From an uncultured Paracoccaceae bacterium (GTDB lineage: Bacteria; Pseudomonadota; Alphaproteobacteria; Rhodobacterales; Rhodobacteraceae): a stretch of DNA of 64,000 nt. Position numbers and translations under genes: made by a program. The notes beneath the pieces are model-generated. The model ran no database searches. It had not been told where the DNA came from and saw only the letters and a list, made by a program, of their open reading frames with translations. Shown here in pieces: positions 43,839-52,018 of this stretch. Position 1 is the first letter of the stretch. Each line of letters opens with the position of its first letter. Location of the stretch: assembly GCA_938005545.1 (NCBI GenBank), contig CALKXV010000021.1, positions 1 through 64,000 on the forward strand, given 5' to 3'.

Positions 43839-44972
43839 ATGAGTTTGAACATCACCATTGCAGGCGCGGGCATCGGCGGTTTGGCTGTGGCCTTTGGGTT
43901 GGCGAAAGACGGCCACCAAGTCCGCATCGCGGACCGCGCGCCGGAAATTCCGGCGATTGGCGCGGGGCTTCAGATCTCGCCAAACGGGATGGCCGTATTG
44001 AATGCGCTTGGCCTTGGTGACGCTTTGGTCGACATTTCAATTCGCGCTGAAACCGTTCGACTTGTGGATGGGCCTTCGGGTCGGAAGGTTGCAGATATGG
44101 ATTTGCACCGCCACGCGAACGATCTGACTTGGGCGTTTGTGCATCGCGCAGCGTTCATCGCGCTGTTGTCTGATGCTGCAAAAGCCGCTGGCGTGACGCT
44201 CGGAACCGGGGCCGAAATTATTCCACCTGCGAACGCCACCGCGCTGGATGGCGATGATCTTTTGATCGGTGCCGATGGGTTGCATTCACAGATGCGGGCT
44301 GCGCTAAACACAAGCACAAAGCCGTTTTTCACGCGTCAGGTCGCATGGCGTGCAGTTGTACCGGGCGATGACGACACGCCGCGGGTGGATGTGCATATGG
44401 GGCCGCGTCGTCATCTGGTGACTTATCCCTTGCAGGGCGGTTTGCGGAACATCGTAGCGGTCGAAGAACGCACGGCCTGGGCCGACGAAGGGTGGAGCAT
44501 CAAGGATGACCCAGACAATTTGCGCGCGGCTTTTTCGGGGTTTTCGCACAAAGTGCGGGGGTGGCTGGAGGGCATCGACGATCTGCATCTCTGGGGATTG
44601 TTCCGCCATCCGGTCGCCAACAACTGGTACGCTGGCGAACAGGTGCTGCTTGGCGATGCCGCGCATCCGACTTTGCCGTTTCTGGCCCAAGGCGCGAATC
44701 TGGCGCTTGAGGATGCGTGGATATTGGTGCGCGCTTTACGGGCCTATGACGTGCCGGACGCATTGCGGGCATACCAAGCGACCCGTGCGCCACGTGCGCG
44801 CCGGGTGGTTGATGCTGCGACGAAGAACGCGCGAAACTATCACCTCAGCTTTCCGCCTTTACGATTTGCAGCACACACTGTGTTACGCCTTGGCGGCGCG
44901 GTTGCGCCTGCGCGTATGGTCGGGCAGTTTGACTGGCTTTATCGCCATAACGTCACAACCGAGGTGATTTGA
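43839..44972 (+). CDS. FAD-dependent monooxygenase (salicylate hydroxylase-like)
   Basis: A 377-residue group A flavin monooxygenase. The Rossmann motif is ITIAGAGIGGLAVAFGLAKDG, the second FAD motif is LLIGADGLHSQMR, and the third is VLLGDAAHPTLPFLAQGANL. Such enzymes hydroxylate aromatic rings with NAD(P)H and oxygen. The sequence is closest in style to salicylate or 6-hydroxynicotinate 3-monooxygenases, but substrate is not predictable and no aromatic catabolic genes are adjacent. The ATG at 43839 is preferred to a TTG at 43821. It is 33 nt before zapE. Confidence 0.9.
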   Translation: MSLNITIAGAGIGGLAVAFGLAKDGHQVRIADRAPEIPAIGAGLQISPNGMAVLNALGLGDALVDISIRAETVRLVDGPSGRKVADMDLHRHANDLTWAFVHRAAFIALLSDAAKAAGVTLGTGAEIIPPANATALDGDDLLIGADGLHSQMRAALNTSTKPFFTRQVAWRAVVPGDDDTPRVDVHMGPRRHLVTYPLQGGLRNIVAVEERTAWADEGWSIKDDPDNLRAAFSGFSHKVRGWLEGIDDLHLWGLFRHPVANNWYAGEQVLLGDAAHPTLPFLAQGANLALEDAWILVRALRAYDVPDALRAYQATRAPRARRVVDAATKNARNYHLSFPPLRFAAHTVLRLGGAVAPARMVGQFDWLYRHNVTTEVI

Positions 44973-45005
44973 CGTGGCCCATGTTTTGCAAGGTTTGAGG
45001 GTTCG

Positions 45006-46079
45006 ATGGGACTGTTAAGCGACGCCTATAATGCGCGGGTTGCATCAGGCGAACTGGAGGCGGACCCGGCGCAAATTGCGATTCTGCCCGAGTTTGACCG
45101 GATTGCCGATGCATTGAACGAAGCGCCTGTGCGCGGCGGGTTCGGTGGGTTTTTCGCAAAAGCGCCGGAACCCGTTAAGGGGCTTTATTTCTGGGGGGGT
45201 GTCGGGCGCGGCAAGTCGATGATGATGGATCTTTTCCACGAAACCCTTGGCGGTGACACCTCGCGGCGGGTGCATTTCCACGCTTTTATGCAAGACGTTC
45301 AAAGCCGATTGCACGACGCCCGCAAGACCGAAGTTGAAGACGCACTGGTTCCGGTGGCCGAAGCCCTAAGCGATGGTATCCGTTTGTTATGCCTTGATGA
45401 AATGCAGATCTCGGACATTGCGGATGCGATGATCGTCGGGCGATTATTTGATCAGATGCTGGGGGCTGGCGTTGCGATTGTGACCACCTCGAACCGCGTG
45501 CCCGACGATCTTTACAAGCACGGGCTGAACCGGGATTTGTTCCTGCCGTTCATTGCGCTGATCAAAGATCAGTTGTCTGTCGTCGAACTTGCGTCGCCGC
45601 GCGACTATCGCCAAGACCGGCTGGCAGGGGCGCAAGTGTATTTCCATCCCGCCGACGGGGCGGCCCGCGCGGCCATCACGTCGATCTGGGATGATTTGAG
45701 CCAAGGCAAAGGCGCGCCACTGGATTTGGTCGTCAAAACCCGAAAGGTCGAACTGCCAAATTTCGTGAACGGCGTGGCGCGCGCCCGGTTCTTTGATCTT
45801 TGCGGGCAGCCCTTGGGGCCAGCCGACTATCTGGCAATTTCCGAAGCCGTTCGGGTTCTTATTCTGGAAGACATCCCGCGCCTGGGTTCGGAAAACTTCA
45901 ACATGGCCCGCCGGTTCGTGACTTTGATCGATGCGCTTTACGAAGCCCGCGTTCAGTTGATCGCAAGTGCGGCGGACGTGCCAGATTGTCTTTACATCGA
46001 AGGCGAGGGCAGCTTTGAATTCGAACGCACCGCCAGCCGGTTGCGCGAAATGCAATCCGCCGATTGGGCGAAATCCTAA
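45006..46079 (+). CDS. zapE: ZapE/AFG1-like cell-division ATPase
   Basis: A 357-residue AFG1/LACE1-family ATPase. Walker A is in YFWGGVGRGKSMMMDLFHE, Walker B is LLCLDEMQISDIADAM, and TTSNRVPDDLYKHGLNRDLF plus DYLAISEAVRVLILEDIPRL are family signatures. In E. coli ZapE interacts with FtsZ under low oxygen; in mitochondria AFG1 aids protein turnover. Length is typical. GAGGG precedes the ATG. It overlaps the MFS gene by 4 nt at the 3' end (convergent). Confidence 0.93.
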   Translation: MGLLSDAYNARVASGELEADPAQIAILPEFDRIADALNEAPVRGGFGGFFAKAPEPVKGLYFWGGVGRGKSMMMDLFHETLGGDTSRRVHFHAFMQDVQSRLHDARKTEVEDALVPVAEALSDGIRLLCLDEMQISDIADAMIVGRLFDQMLGAGVAIVTTSNRVPDDLYKHGLNRDLFLPFIALIKDQLSVVELASPRDYRQDRLAGAQVYFHPADGAARAAITSIWDDLSQGKGAPLDLVVKTRKVELPNFVNGVARARFFDLCGQPLGPADYLAISEAVRVLILEDIPRLGSENFNMARRFVTLIDALYEARVQLIASAADVPDCLYIEGEGSFEFERTASRLREMQSADWAKS

Positions 46080-47308
46080 AGCGCGGTGTCGTCGATGTAA
46101 TGCACCATCACGAATGCAATTCCGGCTAGTAAACAGGTGGCCCCCGTCAATGGGATCAACGTGCCGTCGAAGGCCTGGCCGATTGGAACCGCGATGATCA
46201 TCGACACAATCGTGGGAATGGCCGCGATAATTGAAGCCGCCAGACCCGCCATGTGTCCCACCGGTTCCATTGCAATCGATGTCAGATTCCCGATCCCGAA
46301 GCCTGCCAGATAAAAAACCGAGGTGAACCAGACTAAGCCTGCCGGAAAAAGCCACGCCGCCGGAAGTATTCCACCCGCCATCGACAGTGCGAAAATCAGC
46401 GTCAGCCCGCCTTGTCCGATCAGCGCCCATTTCACGATTGCCCGCATCCCAAGCCGCATCACGAGAGAGGCGTTGATCAGGTTCGCCAAAGCGGCAAGCG
46501 CTGCCATAAGTGCGAACCAAAGATGGAAATGCGCACCCTGATCAAAGATCTCGCCAAAGGCTTGCTGGCTGCTCATCAAGGCTGACATCAGAATTGCAAA
46601 GACCAGCGATTGCGCGCCCATCGCCAAAACCACACGGCGGATCGACAAAATTTCGCGCAAACCCCCAATCAATTTGTCCGGTCGAAAAGCGCGTCTGTTT
46701 TCCGGGGCCAGTGTTTCGGGCAGCCGCAGAAAAAGCCAGCCCGTGGATATGATCGTAAAAATGGCGAAAGACACGAAAATCGACCGCCATCCGAATGTGG
46801 TCATAAGGGCCCAGCCGATACTTGGGGCAAAGACCGGTGCAAGGGCGAAAACAAAAATGATGAAGCTCATGATCTTGGCCATTTCGCGTCCGCGAAACAA
46901 ATCCCTGACAATGGCCATTGCCGCGATCCGGGGGCCAGCGGAGCCCAAGCCCTGAAGAAAACGCGCGAACAACAGCACTTCGATGCTTTGTGCGAATGCC
47001 CCGATCAGGGCGAATAAAACGATCAGAACCGATCCGCCAAGCGCGACCCGTTGGCGTCCGATCGCATCACATAAGGGGCCCGTAACAAACGTGCCAAACC
47101 CGAGGCCCGCCATGAACGTCGCGATAACAAGTTGTGCGCGGTTCGGTGCATCCGGGCTGAGCTGTGCGCCAATGTCCGGGAATGCTGGCAGCATGGCATC
47201 GGTCGCAAAGGCCACCGTGGCCGATAGCATCGCCAAAACAGCGATCAGTTCGGAAGTGGAAACGTTTATATTTTTGTGCGCGCCGGGCGGATCAGACGGC
47301 GCGTTCAC
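46076..47308 (-). CDS. Bcr/CflA-type MFS drug exporter
   Basis: A 410-residue major facilitator protein with about twelve helices. The first helix has ATVAFATDAMLPAFPDIGAQL, motif A appears as GPLCDAIGRQRVALGG, and FLQGLGSAGPRIAAMAIVRDLF is the Bcr/CflA motif C region. This family exports bicyclomycin, chloramphenicol or small peptides. The GTG start at 47308 overlaps the stop of the DsbA-like gene (GTGA), so it is the third gene of a coupled operon with an acyl-CoA ligase and a thiol oxidoreductase. Confidence 0.9.
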   Translation of the reverse strand: MNAPSDPPGAHKNINVSTSELIAVLAMLSATVAFATDAMLPAFPDIGAQLSPDAPNRAQLVIATFMAGLGFGTFVTGPLCDAIGRQRVALGGSVLIVLFALIGAFAQSIEVLLFARFLQGLGSAGPRIAAMAIVRDLFRGREMAKIMSFIIFVFALAPVFAPSIGWALMTTFGWRSIFVSFAIFTIISTGWLFLRLPETLAPENRRAFRPDKLIGGLREILSIRRVVLAMGAQSLVFAILMSALMSSQQAFGEIFDQGAHFHLWFALMAALAALANLINASLVMRLGMRAIVKWALIGQGGLTLIFALSMAGGILPAAWLFPAGLVWFTSVFYLAGFGIGNLTSIAMEPVGHMAGLAASIIAAIPTIVSMIIAVPIGQAFDGTLIPLTGATCLLAGIAFVMVHYIDDTAL

Positions 47309-47949
47309 GCGCTATCTTTTTCGTTCGCGATCAATTCGTCCAAAACCTTCTGCCAAAGCTCGGTCGGTTGCGCACCCGGAATGACATGTTGATTGGCGAT
47401 CAGGAACGTCGGCACACCTGTAACGCCGCGTTCACGGGCGTGGGTGTCGCGACCGCGGATGTCTTCAAGATCGCCGTCGCTTTCGAAAAGCCGCGCGATC
47501 ATGGCACGATCCAGCCCAATGCTTTCGGCAATATCCAACAGCACCGTTTGGTCACCAATGTCCTGAAGGTCTTCGAAATAAGCCTTGAACAACCGCGAAA
47601 CCGCAGCCGTTTGCCGCCCTTCAAGCCCGGCCCAATGGATCAATCTGTGGGCATCGATGGTGTTCGGTGTTCGCGGGATGCCGCCCAAATCAAGGTTCAG
47701 ACCAACGGCCTTTGCGGCGTCAGCGATCCGGCCATAAACCTTGTCGGCATTGGCGCGACCACCAAACTTTCCGTCAAGATACGCCTGACGATCCATGCCG
47801 CCTGCGGGCATTTCAGGGTTCAACTGGAACGGATGCCATTCGATTTCAAACGGATGATCGGGCCGCGCTTCAAGCGCGCGGTCAAGGTTCACTTTGCCAA
47901 TGTAACACCACGGGCAAATCGGATCGCTAAGAATGTCGAGCTTTATCAT
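47305..47949 (-). CDS. DsbA-family oxidoreductase (FrnE-like)
   Basis: A 214-residue cytoplasmic thioredoxin-fold protein. It begins directly with the redox strand: MIKLDILSDPICPWCYIGK, active site C-P-W-C. The helical insert and the cis-proline region GVTGVPTFLIANQHVIPGAQP are typical of FrnE/DsbA-like proteins, which act as thiol oxidoreductases or 2-hydroxychromene-2-carboxylate isomerase relatives. No signal peptide is present. Its ATG overlaps the stop of the ligase gene by 4 nt. Confidence 0.93.
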   Translation of the reverse strand: MIKLDILSDPICPWCYIGKVNLDRALEARPDHPFEIEWHPFQLNPEMPAGGMDRQAYLDGKFGGRANADKVYGRIADAAKAVGLNLDLGGIPRTPNTIDAHRLIHWAGLEGRQTAAVSRLFKAYFEDLQDIGDQTVLLDIAESIGLDRAMIARLFESDGDLEDIRGRDTHARERGVTGVPTFLIANQHVIPGAQPTELWQKVLDELIANEKDSA

Positions 47950-49439
47950 GACGCCTCTTCGATTGCAGTCTTAAGCGCCTTTCGCAAGAGCTTTCCGTTG
48001 GCATTTTTGGGCAGGCTTTGTGCATGCACGAACAGGCGGGGTTGTTTGTGACGGGCCAAATGCTGGTTCGCATGCGCCTTCAACCGGTCGTCGTTTTGCG
48101 GCGTTCCGGTATAGTGAAGCGCGATCAATGTGGTGTCGCGGTTGACGTCATGATCAACGGCAATCGCTTCGTCCAACCCCGGCATCAGCTGCATGGCGGC
48201 TTCGACTTCCAGTGGCGAAACACGAAACCCGCCAGCGGTTAAAATATCATCCGCACGGCCATGGTATTCGATTGCACCATCGTTGCGCATCAATCCTATG
48301 TCGCCGGTGGGGCACCAACCGTTCTGGGTTTCAACCGGATGGCTCAGGTAGCCAAGCGTCAATCCGGGGTCGTTCGCATCCACCGCGATCATACCGACCT
48401 CGTTGCGGTTTGTGGGCTGCGCGCCGTTCAAGATCGCGATCCGGCGACCGGGTTGCACATAGCCAACCGTGCCGTTTGGTGCGGGCCGGTTTGGTGAGGC
48501 TGAGATGAACGTCGAACATTCGGATTGGCCAAATGCTTCGTGCAATGTGGTGCCGGTCGTGACCTGCCAGTCTTGCCGCACCGTTTCGGGGAGCTTTTCA
48601 CCGGCAACCAATCCATGGCGCAGGTGCGGAAGTTTCGGCATTTGAGTTTTCAAAAGTCGGCGGAACACACCCGGCGCGCCGGCCAGAATGGTGGCTTTGT
48701 GGTGTTCAGCGAAAGCGGGCAGTTGATCCGGGCTTGAACCATCGGCCAGAATCAAAGCTGTAGCACCCTTTGTCCAAGGGTCAAGCAAGCCCGTGCCAAG
48801 CGTAAACGTCCAATTGAAAGCGCCCGCATGGAGAACGCGATCATCCGAAGTTAGCCCGTACCAACCATCAAACATCATTGCGCGCGCAATGATCGCGCGA
48901 TGCGCGTGTTTCACACCCATGGGCGTGCTGGCCGTGCCGGACGTGAAAACGATGTAAGCCAGCGCATCGCTTTTCGTCGCAATAGGCGTTTTCAAGGGTG
49001 TCGTGGCCAAAAGATCGGGTGGTGCAACCCGGTCGTAACGTCCGCTTGGCAGTGCGATGCCGGGATGGGCGATGATAAGGTCGGGCCTTACCTGATCGGC
49101 GATCTTTGTGATTTCGACCACCCCAAGTGCAGCGGATGTCGGAACGGGTATCAATCTGGCCGCGATGGCCGCCAGATAGGTCACGACAAAATCGGGTGAA
49201 TTCCCAAGCCGCATCAACACGCAAGCGCCGGGTTTCAGGTCGCGCGCCATCAATCCCGCAGCCGTGGCCATGACGGCGTGACGCAAACGCCCGTAACTCC
49301 AATGATCGGTGTCTTGCGCACCGATGACTTCAAGCGCGATTTTATCATCCCGCGCGTTATTCCGAAACAAAACCCAGTCTGTCAGGTTCATCTCTACCGG
49401 AACCTCAGGCCCCGGACGTTGATCATCTATTGCAAGCAT
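47946..49439 (-). CDS. AMP-forming acyl-CoA synthetase (benzoate-CoA ligase-like)
   Basis: A 497-residue adenylate-forming ligase. The phosphate loop is IVFTSGTASTPMGVKHAH, the acyl-pocket motif is EAFGQSECSTFISASPN, then CPTGDIGLMRNDGAIEYHGR and the C-terminal lysine in PKNANGKLLRKALK. The order and length fit short-chain, benzoate-type ligases. It heads a tightly coupled operon with the DsbA-like and MFS genes, an arrangement without an obvious pathway. Substrate unknown. Confidence 0.9.
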   Translation of the reverse strand: MLAIDDQRPGPEVPVEMNLTDWVLFRNNARDDKIALEVIGAQDTDHWSYGRLRHAVMATAAGLMARDLKPGACVLMRLGNSPDFVVTYLAAIAARLIPVPTSAALGVVEITKIADQVRPDLIIAHPGIALPSGRYDRVAPPDLLATTPLKTPIATKSDALAYIVFTSGTASTPMGVKHAHRAIIARAMMFDGWYGLTSDDRVLHAGAFNWTFTLGTGLLDPWTKGATALILADGSSPDQLPAFAEHHKATILAGAPGVFRRLLKTQMPKLPHLRHGLVAGEKLPETVRQDWQVTTGTTLHEAFGQSECSTFISASPNRPAPNGTVGYVQPGRRIAILNGAQPTNRNEVGMIAVDANDPGLTLGYLSHPVETQNGWCPTGDIGLMRNDGAIEYHGRADDILTAGGFRVSPLEVEAAMQLMPGLDEAIAVDHDVNRDTTLIALHYTGTPQNDDRLKAHANQHLARHKQPRLFVHAQSLPKNANGKLLRKALKTAIEEAS

Positions 49440-49501
49440 AGCCTCCCGAATATCAGTCCGGGGAAGCGCTGCAAACCTAAGTCACCAAGAAATCTGTGAG
49501 C

Positions 49502-49735
49502 TTAGGCTGCCTTCAGCCTGTCGATGTCCGTTTCGACCCGTATAGTTGTTTGAGCGAACTCGAACGTGTCGCGGGCTTCAGCGATGGTTAGGTCGTTCGT
49601 CGATGCCAAATAAGCGACCAACGCATCTGTATCGTACAAAAGGCGTTCAATTTCAGAACGTTCTGCACCGGGCATACGCAGCAAAATTGAGGCATATGCA
49701 TCGTCCGTATCCAAGGGAATGTTAATCTGGTCCAT
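49502..49735 (-). CDS. Small acidic hypothetical protein
   Basis: A 77-residue acidic, mainly helical protein starting MDQINIPLDTDDAYASILLR, with no membrane segment, cysteine or known motif. A perfect GGAGG ribosome site 6 nt before the ATG supports it as a real gene. It lies alone between the ligase operon and the entericidin gene on the same strand. Function unknown. Confidence 0.65.
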   Translation of the reverse strand: MDQINIPLDTDDAYASILLRMPGAERSEIERLLYDTDALVAYLASTNDLTIAEARDTFEFAQTTIRVETDIDRLKAA

Positions 49736-49853
49736 TCAAGTCCTCCGTCATGTCTGAAGAACCTTGGCATCAGTGTCCTAATCAAATCCTAACAAACGCG
49801 GTGACCCGCGAAGATTGTTTCATCGGTTCGGACGCGGGCAGGGCGCAGATCAA

Positions 49854-49970
49854 TTAGAACGCACGATTAACCGCTCGCGCACCGTCCGAGACATCTTCGC
49901 CGAAGCCTTCGATGGTATTGCAGGCTCCAAGTGTCAGTAGCAGGGCCACACCCAAAAGTATCTTTTTCAT
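49854..49970 (-). CDS. Entericidin A/B-like small lipoprotein
   Basis: A 38-residue lipoprotein precursor. The signal MKKILLGVALLLTLGAC ends at lipobox C17, and the mature part NTIEGFGEDVSDGARAVNRA has the entericidin pattern (a C-N-T start, GFGEDV, then an amphipathic helix). Entericidins are tiny membrane lipoproteins, some acting as bacteriolytic toxin or antidote peptides. It starts 3 nt after the stop of the peptide-binding protein gene, and the ribosome site GAGGAAT overlaps that stop, so the two are co-transcribed. Confidence 0.85.
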   Translation of the reverse strand: MKKILLGVALLLTLGACNTIEGFGEDVSDGARAVNRAF

Positions 49971-49973
49971 GTC

Positions 49974-51776
49974 TTATTCCTCATACCACCAGACATCGGG
50001 CTGAAAACCAATCCAGTCACCATACATAGGAAGTTCATCCGGGAACTTCAGTTCTTTTACATGGGCAATTCGCGACACCGGCGAATGCCACGACGGGATC
50101 ACAAAGCGCCCCGAGGTCAGAACCCGGTCGAGTGCCTTGGTGGCGGCTATAAAGTCATCCCGACTTTCCGACGTCAAAATCCGTTCGATCATGGCTTCTG
50201 CCGCCGGGCTTTTGATTCCCATCCAGTTTCGACTGCCTTCGGTGTCTGCCGCTTCGGTCCCCCAGTACAGGCTCTGTTCGTTGCCGGGCGACAGCGATAA
50301 TCCACGGGCATACCACGTCATATCAAAGTCAAACGCGTTGGTGCGCTCTTTATACTCGGCGGAATCCACCGACGAAATTGCGACGTCAATCCCCATGCGC
50401 CCGAGGGCAGAGGCAAAGATATCGACGATCTGTTGAGTTTCGGAACTGCCATTTGGGATCAGCACTTCAAAGCCGAATGTCTCGCCTGCTTCGTTTTTCA
50501 GCGCGCCATCCTGAAGCGTCCATCCGGCTTCCGCCATCAAAGCCAAGGCCGCCCGAATGTTTTTGCGATTGCGTTCCGTGCCATCGCTGACCGGTAAGGC
50601 GTATCCTTCCAATGCTCCGGGCAGCAATTCGCCTTCAAAGGGCGCCAGAAACTCCGCCACGCGTCCGGCTGCGGGCCCAGTGTCCATGCCAAGGATCGAA
50701 TTGGCAAAGTACGACGTGATCCGGGGCTGTTCGTCGCCGTTGATTGTCTGGTTTATAAATTCGAAGTTGAACGCCGTGATCAAAGCTTCCCGGACGCGCC
50801 AGTCGTCAAACAAGGGGCGGCGTGTGTTCATCACAAGGCCGCGAATGCCCGTGGGACGTTGGTGCGGGATTACCGATTGCACCATTTTGCCTGTCACAAT
50901 TGCCGGGAAATCGTATTGAGTGTCCCATTTTTGCACGGACGTTTCGCGGTTGGTGGTCAGAATGCCGCCCTTGAATGCTTCGAACATGGCGGTGGCATCG
51001 GCAAAGAATTCCATGCGGATTTCATCGAGATTGGCCTGACCCCGTCGGAACGGCACCACATCATTGCCCCAATAGTCAGGATTGCGGGTCAGCACGACAT
51101 GACGGCCTGCTTCGACGTCGGAAATGATATAAGGCGCCGATGAAATCGGCACCACATCAACGCCGCTTTCCTCAAAAGGTGTTTCGTCCCATTGCGCCTT
51201 TTTCAGGATTGGGCGCAGACCCATGATCAAGGGAAGTTCGTCGTCACGGGTGTTGAAGGTAAATCTGACGGATCGTTCACCGGTTTGTTCGGCGGTTTCG
51301 ATCTTGGCCCATGAGCCGTGATAGCGGGGGTGCCCAATAGTGCCGAGCGTTTCATAAGACCAAAGCACGTCTTCTACGGTAACAGGTGTGCCATCGGAAA
51401 ATTTCGCCTCGGGTCGCAGGGTGAATTCGACCCATGATCGGTCGTCCGGCACCTCGATTGATTCGGCCAAAAGACCGTAAAGCGTGAACGGTTCGTCATA
51501 GCTTCGCCCCATAAGGCTTTCATGTGCAAGGAACCTTAGCTGCCAAGGCACCCGGCCTTTCAGGATGTGCGGGTTCAGGCTGTCAAAGCTGCCGACTTCG
51601 CCCTGAACGATCCTGCCTCCCTTTGGCGCATCCGCATTCACATAGGGAAGCGACACAAAATCAGGTGGCAGGGCAGGGTCGCCGTACATAGCTATGCCAT
51701 GTTTCGGTTCTGCACTTGCGGTCCCAAAGGTTAACGCGAGCGTAGCGAAGCTTATCATTATGCGACTTATATTCAT
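49974..51776 (-). CDS. ABC transporter peptide-binding protein (SBP family 5, YejA-like)
   Basis: A 600-residue periplasmic binding protein with signal peptide (MNISRIMISFATLALTFGTASA). Family-5 elements are GGRIVQGEVGSFDSLNPHIL, FTLRPEAKFSDGTPVTVEDVLWS, ISSAPYIISDVEAGRHVVLTRNPDYW and RNWMGIKSPAAEAMIE. It resembles YejA-type oligopeptide or microcin C-like uptake proteins. The start at 51776 gives the clean signal peptide; the longer frame to 51842 does not. The expected permease and ATPase genes are not adjacent, so it must work with components encoded elsewhere. An entericidin gene follows immediately. Confidence 0.88.
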   Translation of the reverse strand: MNISRIMISFATLALTFGTASAEPKHGIAMYGDPALPPDFVSLPYVNADAPKGGRIVQGEVGSFDSLNPHILKGRVPWQLRFLAHESLMGRSYDEPFTLYGLLAESIEVPDDRSWVEFTLRPEAKFSDGTPVTVEDVLWSYETLGTIGHPRYHGSWAKIETAEQTGERSVRFTFNTRDDELPLIMGLRPILKKAQWDETPFEESGVDVVPISSAPYIISDVEAGRHVVLTRNPDYWGNDVVPFRRGQANLDEIRMEFFADATAMFEAFKGGILTTNRETSVQKWDTQYDFPAIVTGKMVQSVIPHQRPTGIRGLVMNTRRPLFDDWRVREALITAFNFEFINQTINGDEQPRITSYFANSILGMDTGPAAGRVAEFLAPFEGELLPGALEGYALPVSDGTERNRKNIRAALALMAEAGWTLQDGALKNEAGETFGFEVLIPNGSSETQQIVDIFASALGRMGIDVAISSVDSAEYKERTNAFDFDMTWYARGLSLSPGNEQSLYWGTEAADTEGSRNWMGIKSPAAEAMIERILTSESRDDFIAATKALDRVLTSGRFVIPSWHSPVSRIAHVKELKFPDELPMYGDWIGFQPDVWWYEE

Positions 51777-51852
51777 TCCGGAGACAATCCTTTTGCTCGC
51801 TTCTTTTTGTGTCAGACTACGCACCGTTTTGTGAGTTTTCAAACTTTTAGCT

Positions 51853-51881
51853 TGGACAGCGGCGAAAGGTTGCGTATAAAC
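51853..51881 (+). promoter_or_regulatory. Sigma-70-type promoter reading into a terminator-ended RNA
   Basis: TTGGAC (51853-51858) and TATAAA (51876-51881) are separated by exactly 17 nt on the plus strand, opposite in direction to both flanking genes. A start near 51888 is predicted. With the strong plus-strand terminator 50-70 bp downstream this defines a compact transcription unit without an open reading frame. Confidence 0.6.
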
Positions 51882-51887
51882 AAGTCA

Positions 51888-51961
51888 CTGCTCGATAGGT
51901 TTCTTGCCTGTATGAAACCTGCCTCAATAACTTAACGCCCGCCTTGTGCGGGCGTTTTTTT
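51888..51961 (+). ncRNA. Candidate small RNA of about 75 nt
   Basis: Predicted to start about 7 nt after the TATAAA box and to end at the terminator. It contains a first hairpin AGGTTTC/GAAACCT (about 51896-51920), an A/U-rich single-stranded linker CTCAATAACTTAA and a GC-rich terminator hairpin ACGCCCGC/GCGGGCGT with seven Ts. It lies in the 240-bp gap between the MFS gene and the peptide-binding protein gene, both on the other strand, so it is not simply a 3' UTR. No homology to a named RNA is recognised. Confidence 0.5.
51935..51961 (+). terminator. Strong plus-strand terminator
   Basis: Perfect 8-bp stem (51935-51942 with 51948-51955), CTTGT loop, run of seven Ts. On the minus strand the following sequence is TTAAGTTATT, a poorer tail, so the main direction is plus; it may also slow transcription from the upstream MFS gene. 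Confidence 0.85.
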
Positions 51962-52018
51962 CTGTGTGCTAACGATCTCCGAAATCCAAGCCTCTGCGTT
52001 CAAAGGCCTGCGAATCGC

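Noticed and set aside
47164-48051. A 295-codon plus-strand frame
   Set aside because: Antisense to the coupled DsbA-like/MFS/ligase genes, whose motifs and overlaps are convincing.
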